64,000 nucleotides of DNA from JAGHKQ01 sp041920565 (lineage in GTDB: Bacteria > Bacillota > Bacilli > Bacillales > Bacillaceae_G). A program made the translations under genes and the position numbers. This document shows positions 58,313 through 64,000 of this stretch, piece after piece (the first letter of the stretch is position 1; every line of letters starts with the position of its first letter). The stretch lies in contig JBHGXS010000071.1 of assembly GCA_041920565.1 (NCBI GenBank), positions 9,611-73,610 on the forward strand, written 5' to 3'. Under the pieces are notes generated by a model. The model was not told the origin of the DNA. It saw only the letters and a list, made by a program, of their open reading frames with translations, and made no database searches.

Positions 58313-58868
58313 AATAGCCACTCCTTTCTAAAATCAGTTCAATAGCCTTTCTGGTAATCGGTGATCCTTTTTTCCAGTCATCATTTCCGCACATTTTTCC
58401 TATATCGCCGATGCCCACAATCACCGGCACGTTTAATTGATCCAAACAATACACCGTATCTCCGTTGATACGGCCAACCTCAATATCCGGCAGCCCAAAC
58501 TTATCCACACCATACTCGGTCAAATTCCCGTTTCGGTCGATGCTTACACTCACCCTTGTCCATTCATAGTGGTGTGTATTGGAAGCCACTGCCAAAACTC
58601 CAAGCACATCAATTTGATTATGTGATGCCACATACTTTAATGCTGTTTCTCCCGATCCTTCTCCAATAAACCCGCTGTCGTCAAACATGACAAAAACAGG
58701 GTCATAAGGTGTCCGCAGAATCAATTTCACTATGTCCCTTCCCGTTAAGCGCGTCGGGTTGCTTTGGGACGCAGAAATGCAGCGTCCTCCAAACTCCTTC
58801 GCCAACAGTTCAATTGTTCTTTGTGCATACTCGTCTCCATCAGTCACCAAAATAACCCTTCTTCTCAT
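58272..58868 (-). CDS. spoVAEA: Stage V sporulation protein AEA
   Basis: SpoVAEA (198 aa) is the soluble member of the SpoVA set: MRRRVILVTDGDEYAQRTIE, CISASQSNPTRLTGRDIVKL, VFVMFDDSGFIGEGSGETAL and NVPVIVGIGDIGKMCGNDDW. The C-terminal 13 codons overlap spoVAF, an unusually long overlap. It sits between spoVAEB and spoVAF as in Bacillus. Confidence 0.95.
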   Translation of the reverse strand: MRRRVILVTDGDEYAQRTIELLAKEFGGRCISASQSNPTRLTGRDIVKLILRTPYDPVFVMFDDSGFIGEGSGETALKYVASHNQIDVLGVLAVASNTHHYEWTRVSVSIDRNGNLTEYGVDKFGLPDIEVGRINGDTVYCLDQLNVPVIVGIGDIGKMCGNDDWKKGSPITRKAIELILERSGYYGSETKAETERTD

Positions 58869-58874
58869 TTATCA

Positions 58875-59225
58875 TTATCCTTTCGGCTTAAAAATCAGCG
58901 CTGCTATAAATGAAAATGTAATGGCAGCACTTATACCGGCAGATGTCAGCTGGAAAATCCCCATCCCGATTCCGATGAATCCGTGTTTTTTTGCTGCCAT
59001 CATCGCTCCGTGCATAAGGGAATGACCGAAGCTTGTAATAGGCACAGTTGCTCCCGCTCCGGCAAAACGAATTAAATTGTCATAAATGCCAAATCCGTCC
59101 AAAATCGCTCCTATCACAACAAAACTGCTCATGATATGAGCCGGAGTAAGTTTTGTCATATCCATAAGCAATTGTCCTACTACACAGATAGCTCCACCGA
59201 CTAAAAACGCATATACAAAATCCAT
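58875..59225 (-). CDS. spoVAEB: Stage V sporulation protein AEB
   Basis: SpoVAEB (116 aa) is an integral inner-membrane protein homologous to SpoVAC: FLVGGAICVVGQLLMDMTKL, GFGIYDNLIRFAGAGATVPI and TSFGHSLMHGAMMAAKKHGF. About three to four membrane segments. Part of the dipicolinate channel. Confidence 0.95.
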   Translation of the reverse strand: MDFVYAFLVGGAICVVGQLLMDMTKLTPAHIMSSFVVIGAILDGFGIYDNLIRFAGAGATVPITSFGHSLMHGAMMAAKKHGFIGIGMGIFQLTSAGISAAITFSFIAALIFKPKG

Positions 59226-59228
59226 AAC

Positions 59229-60242
59229 CTACACCCCTTTCACAGCCTCAAAGACGACCCCATGAGCGATGGTCGGAATCGTTTCCTTTTGCTGTACCAT
59301 AGTCGGACTCAGCAATGCTCCTGTTGCCACCACTAAAATTCTTTTTAGATTGCCAAGCTTCATTTCTTTCAACAGATGGCCATATGTCACAACTGCAGAG
59401 CAGGCACAACCGCTGCCACCGGCAAACACCTCTTGGTCTTTGTTGTAAATCATTAAGCCGCAATCGTTGTACACATCACCTAAATCATACCCCTCATCCA
59501 ACAGCATCTGACGCATAATGGGAGCACCTACACCCGACAAATCTCCCGTTACGATTAAGTCATAATCATTTGCGGTTCGATTCAAATCTTCAAAATGCTG
59601 TTGAATGGTGTGAGCTGCGGCTGGCGCCATAGCTGAACCCATATCAAATGGATCCTTTATGCCAAGGTCCTTCACTTTTCCAATTGTTGCAGCTGTAATT
59701 TTAATGGGACTTGGCTGTCTACTTACTAAAGCACACCCCGCACCTGTCACAGTAAACGTTGCTGTATCCGGCTTTTGTCCCCCATATTCCGTTGGATAAC
59801 GAAACTGCCGCTCTGCCGTGGCATTATGGCTGCTGGTAGCAGCCAATATACGATTCGCAAACCCCCCGTCCACTAAAGCGGAACCGATGGCCAATGTTTC
59901 CATGGAAGTAGAGCATGCGCCGAACATGCATAAAAACGGAACACCAAGCTCCCTTGCCACATAATTTGCTGTGACGTTTTGATTTAACAGATCACCTGCC
60001 AGTAAAAAATCAATATCCGTTGGTTGCAAATTTGCTTTTTGCAAGCTGGATTGAATGGCATCAGACATTAAACGGCGTTCCGCCAGCTCCCAGTTGTCTT
60101 GCCTGCAATGTAAATCTTCATAAGTAGTATCAAATAAGCTCCCAAGCGGACCTGCCGCCTCTTTGGGTCCAACTGCGGTGCCGCTTGCATTTACATATAA
60201 ATCATTTTGAAACACCCATGTTTGCTTTCCAGTCAGTCTCAT
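59229..60242 (-). CDS. spoVAD: Stage V sporulation protein AD (dipicolinic acid-binding)
   Basis: SpoVAD (337 aa) has a thiolase-like fold and binds dipicolinic acid at the spore inner membrane. Seen: GKQTWVFQNDLYVNASGTAV, GPLGSLFDTTYEDL, FGACSTSMETLAIGSALVDG, TGDLSGVGAPIMRQMLLDEG, GGSGCACSAVVTYG. Three bases separate it from spoVAEB. Confidence 0.97.
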   Translation of the reverse strand: MRLTGKQTWVFQNDLYVNASGTAVGPKEAAGPLGSLFDTTYEDLHCRQDNWELAERRLMSDAIQSSLQKANLQPTDIDFLLAGDLLNQNVTANYVARELGVPFLCMFGACSTSMETLAIGSALVDGGFANRILAATSSHNATAERQFRYPTEYGGQKPDTATFTVTGAGCALVSRQPSPIKITAATIGKVKDLGIKDPFDMGSAMAPAAAHTIQQHFEDLNRTANDYDLIVTGDLSGVGAPIMRQMLLDEGYDLGDVYNDCGLMIYNKDQEVFAGGSGCACSAVVTYGHLLKEMKLGNLKRILVVATGALLSPTMVQQKETIPTIAHGVVFEAVKGV

Positions 60243-60257
60243 GATGTCTGCCTCCTT

Positions 60258-60713
60258 TTACATGAGAAGTTTAAAAACGTATCGGATGATTCCGACGACA
60301 TATGCAGCAACAGCACCAAAAACAATTACGCTTCCCGCAAGCTTGAACATATTCGTTGATACCCCTAGAACAATTCCTTCACTTCTATGTTCGATAGCAG
60401 CACTTGCCATGGAATTGGCAAATCCCGTTACCGGAACAGCAGAACCTGCTCCGGCAAACTGCCCCAATTTGTCATATACACCAAAGCCCGTTAAAAGAAC
60501 AGAAATTAAAATAAGGGTAGCTACCGTCGGATTTCCTGCATTTTTTTCGGTAAAGTTGAAATAATTCATATAAAACTTCATCAACACTTCACCAAATGTA
60601 CAAATGGCTCCACCTACCAAAAATGCTTTGACGCAATTTTTGAAGTAAGGCGGTTTGGGCTGGTATTGCTTAATACTGTTTGTATAATCATCTTTCAACT
60701 TTTGCTTTCCCAT
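60258..60713 (-). CDS. spoVAC: Stage V sporulation protein AC
   Basis: SpoVAC (151 aa) is the mechanosensitive channel subunit of the SpoVA complex: KAFLVGGAICTFGEVLMKFY, GFGVYDKLGQFAGAGSAVPV and TGFANSMASAAIEHRSEGIV. Start MGKQKLKDDY follows AGGAGGAGCAGC; an upstream extension was rejected. Similar to SpoVAEB, reflecting an old duplication. Confidence 0.96.
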   Translation of the reverse strand: MGKQKLKDDYTNSIKQYQPKPPYFKNCVKAFLVGGAICTFGEVLMKFYMNYFNFTEKNAGNPTVATLILISVLLTGFGVYDKLGQFAGAGSAVPVTGFANSMASAAIEHRSEGIVLGVSTNMFKLAGSVIVFGAVAAYVVGIIRYVFKLLM

Positions 60714-60723
60714 GCTGCTCCTC

Positions 60724-61149
60724 CTATTTTTCAATAAAATAAATCCAGTGAAATAAAGAACCAAGTACCTTTCCAAAGACAATCGCCATCAGCAACAGCA
60801 CAATTTTGTCATAAACACCTACCCGCTTTGCCAAAATAGGCAGCACATTCAATACTTCCGTTAAAGCAGCTGCCAGCATGCCGATAAATGTTCCGCATGC
60901 CAGACCGAGCGGAATCAACCAATAATCGGATGCATGAAACACAGTATCCCGCAAGCTGAACCATCCTCCGCATAAGGCCCCGAACACGACCGCCAGTTCA
61001 TATGCATGAATGTGCTTAACTGATTTTGTTAATTGCGTAAGGCGCGGTATCATGCCTAAAACAGTTAAAAAAGCGACAAATCCACCTCCGACCGCAATTC
61101 CCCCGGCAAGCCCAATAAATATGACTACAATAATTTCAATCGTCTTCAA
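60724..61149 (-). CDS. spoVAB: Stage V sporulation protein AB
   Basis: SpoVAB (141 aa) is a four-helix membrane protein: EIIVVIFIGLAGGIAVGGGF, YELAVVFGALCGGWFSLRDT, LGLACGTFIGMLAAALTEVL and IVLLLMAIVFGKVLGSLFHW. It starts at TTG inside the end of spoVAA (14-base overlap), so translation is probably coupled. Confidence 0.93.
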   Translation of the reverse strand: MKTIEIIVVIFIGLAGGIAVGGGFVAFLTVLGMIPRLTQLTKSVKHIHAYELAVVFGALCGGWFSLRDTVFHASDYWLIPLGLACGTFIGMLAAALTEVLNVLPILAKRVGVYDKIVLLLMAIVFGKVLGSLFHWIYFIEK

Positions 61150-61756
61150 GCTTCTTCATGCTTTCTTTGTTTTCATGAATCATGACATAATGGTCGAGGG
61201 CTTGCTGATATTGGAACATTTCCACTTCAAGTGGACTTGGTTCTTCATTAATGCGTTTTTTAAACACATGATTAAAAAATAAAATCATCCCGAGTCCCAA
61301 TCCGAATGAATACGGAATTTGAAAAACCAGCGGCTTTTCCTTCACTTCGCCGGTCACCATGTAATAAATGCGCTGATGAACCTGCTGCATGCTTACATCT
61401 TCATGAAAGTAAATGATGGCAAGTCCTGCCCCAACGAACAAAAGCAGCCAAACGAGAGCAAAAACGAGCGGGTTGACCTTTTTCTTTTCCAGTACAATCT
61501 CTACAATAGTTTGCGTCGGTCCTAACAGACTTACTTCTATTTCTTCATCGTGCCCTTGAATCGCCCGAATGACCATCATCGCGTCAATGACAACATGCGT
61601 TTTATCACGCTTTGTAATTTGATAGACAGGGAGCTGCTGTAATTGCTCCATCCCAAAACCTGTTACTTGAGCAAGGTCTTCAAGCTTTATCTTATAAGAA
61701 GGGCTGACCTGCAGCCGTTGTCGCATTTTTACGTAGACTGTTTTTTTCATCGTCAT
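61136..61756 (-). CDS. spoVAA: Stage V sporulation protein AA
   Basis: SpoVAA has a soluble N-terminal half (MKKTVYVKMRQRLQVSPSYK, INKxD-type YQITKRDKTHVVIDAMMVIR, IEVSLLGPTQTIVEIVLEKK) and two membrane segments (about 115-137 and 170-188). GGGAG precedes ATGACGATG; the first or third codon may be the start, so the protein is 204-206 residues. First gene of the seven-gene spoVA operon, preceded by a sigma-G promoter. Confidence 0.93.
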   Translation of the reverse strand: MTMKKTVYVKMRQRLQVSPSYKIKLEDLAQVTGFGMEQLQQLPVYQITKRDKTHVVIDAMMVIRAIQGHDEEIEVSLLGPTQTIVEIVLEKKKVNPLVFALVWLLLFVGAGLAIIYFHEDVSMQQVHQRIYYMVTGEVKEKPLVFQIPYSFGLGLGMILFFNHVFKKRINEEPSPLEVEMFQYQQALDHYVMIHENKESMKKLEDD

Positions 61757-61789
61757 CACTTCTCCCGCATGAAGAATTACTCGTACCTG

Positions 61790-61818
61790 TAGTATGCTTT
61801 TGTAAAATTTTCTCATAC
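61790..61818 (-). promoter_or_regulatory. Sigma-G promoter of the spoVA operon
   Basis: On the minus strand GTATG (GHATR-type -35) and CATACTA (-10) are separated by 17 bases, matching forespore sigma-G promoters. Expression would be forespore-specific. Confidence 0.8.
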
Positions 61819-61917
61819 AACTTTTTATGAAAATATCCTTGCATCAGCTTCTTGTAAAGCCTGGGTATACAGTAAAGTTATGATGATTTTTCACAAAATC
61901 CCTTGCATCATCCAAAA

Positions 61918-61949
61918 TAAAAAAGCTTCCGCATGTGCAGAAGTTTTTT
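61918..61949 (-). terminator. Terminator after metS
   Basis: AAAAAAGCTTC / GAAGTTTTTT-type hairpin two bases after the metS stop on the minus strand. Confidence 0.6.
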
Positions 61950-61951
61950 CC

Positions 61952-62053
61952 TTACGTCTTTTTGTTTCGGGACAGATTCGCAATACTAGCAACCAGTCCG
62001 CCCTGAATAATAACAATCCCAACTGTCATCATGGCAATTGCGGAGCCGCTCAT
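61952..62053 (-). CDS. metS: MetS-family small subunit of a methionine/alanine importer
   Basis: This 33-residue single-helix peptide MSGSAIAMMTVGIVIIQGGL then VASIANLSRNKKT matches the MetS family (MSGSAIxMMxVGxxIIxGGL). MetS accompanies the neurotransmitter-sodium-symporter-type transporter MetP. The start overlaps the stop of the metP stub (TAATG). Because metP is cut by the insertion element, the peptide is probably now without partner. Confidence 0.75.
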   Translation of the reverse strand: MSGSAIAMMTVGIVIIQGGLVASIANLSRNKKT

Positions 62054-62105
62054 TACGATACAGCTCTTTTTTCGTCGATTATTGCCATTTCACATTTAAA
62101 TATAT
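62053..62105 (-). pseudogene. metP: C-terminal stub of the transporter gene metP
   Basis: The minus strand reads FKCEMAIIDEKRAVS and stops in TAATG with metS, as expected for a co-translated transporter end. Upstream the frame runs into the insertion element at 62106. The rest of metP should lie beyond position 64000 if this is a simple insertion. Confidence 0.5.
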
Positions 62106-62130
62106 GGCTCTGTTAAAGGTAGATGTTGAT
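62106..62130. repeat. Left terminal inverted repeat of the insertion sequence
   Basis: Matches 63976-64000 in inverted orientation at 21 of 25 positions; outer 12 bases identical. Confidence 0.85.
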
Positions 62131-62132
62131 AT

Positions 62133-62161
62133 TTGATACCTGCCCGAAATCTTGATATAAT
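62133..62161 (+). promoter_or_regulatory. Transposase promoter
   Basis: TTGATA, 17-base spacer, TATAAT, just inside the left inverted repeat and 37 bases before the transposase start. Confidence 0.75.
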
Positions 62162-62197
62162 CAAAAAACAAGAACAAACATTCGGGAGGTTATCAAG

Positions 62198-63226
62198 GTG
62201 AGCAAAGCGTTTAGCAACTTGTTAAAGTATATCGACAGATTACCGCACACTCAAAAAGAACAAGTTTATCAATGGGTTAAACGCTATGTAGAACCTTTTT
62301 CCTCTGCTGGTGGTCGTTTAATCACTGAAATGAGAGAAACTCGCTTCAAAGAAGGATTTGAATGTCCTCACTGTTCATCAGTACACATTGTTCGTTTCGG
62401 AAAAGTAAAAGGTCGTCAACGGTATCGTTGCAAAAGTTGCAGAAAAACCTTTACTGATACGACTAACACTATACTTTATCGCACCAGAAAAGGTGACGAA
62501 TGGATTACTTTTGTTGACTGTATGTTCAAAGGATACTCACTGCGAAAATCGGCTGAAATCGTAGGGGTTACTTGGGTTACACTTTTTTATTGGAGACATA
62601 AACTGCTGAAGGCATTAAAACAAATGGATTTTGACCATTTTGAAGGTATCGTTGAAATTGACGAGACCTATTTCCTGTACTCTCAAAAAGGGCAACGGGG
62701 CATTACGGAACGCAAACCTCGTAAACGTGGCGGAAAGTCCAAACATAGGGGGATTAGCCACGAACAGGTTTGTGTTCTTGTAGCCAGAGACCGAACAAAA
62801 GCAACCGTCTCCAAAGTTGCTTGTATGGGTCGTATTGTGAAAACAAAAGTCGATAATTTAATCGGTTCTAAACTTTCCAATGAAAACGTGATTGTAACCG
62901 ATGCTTGGAGAGCCTACAAAACCTATGCAAAAGAAAAAGGTTTAGAGCATTATCGTATTAAATCAGACGATGGCAAACACGTTATTAAGGGCTTGTACCA
63001 TATCCAAAATGTCAATGGTCTTCATTCACGCTTGAAGCGATGGATAGACCGATTCAAAGGTGTCTCTACAAAATATCTTGATAATTACCTTGCCTGGTTT
63101 TTATTTGTCGATAGTCGAAGTAACGAAAGCACGAAACAGCATATTAAAGAATTTCTTCTAACATCATTTGTATTTGAAATAACTGACACATATGATAGTT
63201 TACGACTGTCAAAAATTATTGTTTGA
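62198..63226 (+). CDS. IS1595-family transposase (zinc ribbon plus ISXO2-like DDE domain)
   Basis: This 342-residue transposase starts at GTG after CGGGAGG. A zinc ribbon (CPHCSSVHIVRFGK, then RYRCKSCRKTFTD, about 57-89) and a helix-turn-helix (YSLRKSAEIVGVTWVTLFYW) precede the catalytic domain. Acidic residues appear in VEIDETYF (about 151-158) and VIVTDAWRAY (about 230-239), followed by NVNGLHSRLKRWIDRFKGVS. Full length and apparently intact, so the element may still be active. Confidence 0.9.
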   Translation: MSKAFSNLLKYIDRLPHTQKEQVYQWVKRYVEPFSSAGGRLITEMRETRFKEGFECPHCSSVHIVRFGKVKGRQRYRCKSCRKTFTDTTNTILYRTRKGDEWITFVDCMFKGYSLRKSAEIVGVTWVTLFYWRHKLLKALKQMDFDHFEGIVEIDETYFLYSQKGQRGITERKPRKRGGKSKHRGISHEQVCVLVARDRTKATVSKVACMGRIVKTKVDNLIGSKLSNENVIVTDAWRAYKTYAKEKGLEHYRIKSDDGKHVIKGLYHIQNVNGLHSRLKRWIDRFKGVSTKYLDNYLAWFLFVDSRSNESTKQHIKEFLLTSFVFEITDTYDSLRLSKIIV

Positions 63227-63263
63227 CCATAATTTTCACTTATGGTCGAGAAAGGGGAAAAAG

Positions 63264-63923
63264 TTGAAATATTATACAAAAGATTGGTATAAGGAAATGC
63301 AAGTATTTGGTTTCTTATCTTTTCCTGAAACTAAAGAAGAATGGGAAGAAACCATTGATTTTTACACCTCAGAAGGTATAGATTATAAAGAAAATTTCAG
63401 AGAGGACTTGGAATCACGAAAAAGTGATTTATTACGATTTCTTCCTGTGTCTTTTCATCCATATATCCTTAATGGAACTTTGAATTCAGAGTATCCATCA
63501 GAAGAGCTTAGAAAAATAGCTGAACAGTGGCAGAAAGAATACACTCATAGAATGGAAAAACTTGATGAAGAATACTTAAACCACTATAAATCTATTAAGG
63601 ATAAACTTCCAAAAAATGTTGTTAAGTTACACGAAGATTCATTGCACGATGCTAATGTAAAATCCTATAATTCCCCTTCAAAAGATACCTTTATAATGAC
63701 TTTGGATTGTAGAGGTGGATTTCATTACTTTACAGACATTAAACTCACTTTTACAGGCGTTAAGGAACTTAATTTACCAGAAGGATTTGAAGGTGCATAT
63801 TGGCTATACGATGAAGTCTATTCAACAAAAGAAGGATTTGAACTTCGTGTTTTATTCGACTGTCCATTTTCAGAAGTAAAAATAAAAGCAGAAAATGTAT
63901 TAATTGAAACATTAAACGATTAA
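63264..63923 (+). CDS. DUF4085-family passenger protein inside the insertion sequence
   Basis: This 219-residue protein starts at TTG after GAGAAAGGGGAAAAAG; a longer frame overlaps the transposase and was rejected. It begins LKYYTKDWYKEMQVFGFLSF, the hallmark start of DUF4085 proteins, then acidic helices and a C-terminal SKDTFIMTLDCRGGFHYFTD and FDCPFSEVKIKAENVLIET. Soluble, function unknown. It lies between the transposase and right inverted repeat, so it is cargo. Its base composition is lower in GC than the chromosomal neighbours. Confidence 0.8.
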   Translation: MKYYTKDWYKEMQVFGFLSFPETKEEWEETIDFYTSEGIDYKENFREDLESRKSDLLRFLPVSFHPYILNGTLNSEYPSEELRKIAEQWQKEYTHRMEKLDEEYLNHYKSIKDKLPKNVVKLHEDSLHDANVKSYNSPSKDTFIMTLDCRGGFHYFTDIKLTFTGVKELNLPEGFEGAYWLYDEVYSTKEGFELRVLFDCPFSEVKIKAENVLIETLND

Positions 63924-63932
63924 GTTTATAAA

Positions 63933-63963
63933 TGAGAACTTCCCGTTTGGAGAAGTTCTCTAT
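63933..63963 (+). terminator. Rho-independent terminator of the passenger gene
   Basis: GAGAACTT / AAGTTCTC stem shortly after the stop codon, before the right inverted repeat. Confidence 0.7.
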
Positions 63964-63975
63964 ATTTGATGTTAA

Positions 63976-64000
63976 ATCAACATTAAAATTTAACAGAGCC
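63976..64000. repeat. Right terminal inverted repeat of the insertion sequence
   Basis: Ends TTAACAGAGCC at the last base of the window; pairs with 62106-62130. Confidence 0.85.

Larger units (their letters stand above)
62106..64000 (+). mobile_element. IS1595-type insertion sequence with a passenger gene, 1895 bp
   Basis: Imperfect terminal inverted repeats frame the element. The left end begins GGCTCTGTTAAAGGTAG and continues ATGTTGAT; the right end, read inward, begins GGCTCTGTTAAATTTTA and continues ATGTTGAT, a 21/25 match. Inside are an ISXO2-type transposase and a DUF4085 gene. The right end falls exactly on the last base of the window. The left flank AAATATAT (62098-62105) is the expected 8-bp target duplicate if the family's usual duplication applies. 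Confidence 0.85.

Noticed and set aside
1..64000. CRISPR arrays, tRNA or rRNA genes, prophage genes, toxin-antitoxin pairs
   Set aside because: No spaced direct repeats, no tRNA-like cloverleaf, no rRNA sequence and no phage structural or integrase genes were seen on reading both strands.

Overview
The window is a chromosomal segment of a low-GC, endospore-forming Bacillaceae. The evidence is a complete spoVA operon, several small spore or coat-like proteins, a YjcZ-family peptide, a GlcT-controlled ptsG, SAM-I (S-box) riboswitches on a full methionine-salvage cluster, scpAB, YpuF and RibT. Gene content and order (mtn cluster, ptsI-ptsH-ptsG-glcT, nagA-nagB-nagR, scpAB, spoVA) suggest a relative of the Bacillus cereus/Ectobacillus branch. 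That placement is inference; no search was run. I saw no tRNA, rRNA, prophage or CRISPR array.

Layout. 1-12 kb is accessory: an edge-truncated gene, an N-formylglutamate amidohydrolase-like protein, a polysaccharide deacetylase, HAD and GNAT enzymes, an ArsB-type transporter, a CotB-like coat protein, a Met/Pro-rich repeat protein, DinB-fold proteins, a methyltransferase and many gene remnants. 12-18.9 kb holds a TetR regulator, two overlapping genes sharing an SGNSHVNL motif, a decayed 5-oxoprolinase operon (only pxpC open), a lipoprotein and tiny membrane peptides. 18.9-26.9 kb is methionine salvage: mtnK-mtnA and mtnU on the minus strand, mtnE and mtnW-X-B-D on the plus strand, with SAM riboswitches ahead of mtnK and mtnW. 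27-38.7 kb carries a frameshifted secreted subtilase, a GGDEF protein, a YodB-like/nitroreductase divergent pair with a palindromic operator, a glutathionylspermidine-synthase-like/lipoprotein pair, small coat-like proteins and an ArsR regulator. 38.8-48.8 kb is sugar uptake and amino-sugar use: ptsI, ptsH, ptsG, glcT, a Cof-type phosphatase, a ZIP transporter and nagR-nagB-nagA. 49-56.8 kb has a decayed glyoxalase-fold gene, a ComEC-like metallo-beta-lactamase protein, scpAB, ypuF, ribT, a MaoC-like hotdog protein, a cyclophilin, a YycO-like hydrolase and ypuA. 56.8-61.8 kb is spoVAA-AB-AC-AD-AEB-AEA-AF behind a good sigma-G promoter. The last 2 kb is metS with a stub of metP, cut by a complete IS1595-type element (62106-64000) that carries a DUF4085 passenger gene and ends on the last base of the window.

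How the parts connect. Three copies of the HutC-family operator core GTMTAKAC lie at the promoters of nagA, ptsH and the Cof phosphatase next to glcT. This suggests that the local NagR links amino-sugar availability to general PTS proteins. The GlcT antiterminator target overlaps the terminator in the ptsG leader. Gene decay recurs: at least ten accessory genes are frameshifted, internally deleted or reduced to stubs, while the housekeeping genes (ptsHI, scpAB, mtn, nag, spoVA) are all open. That pattern argues for real decay over random sequencing error.
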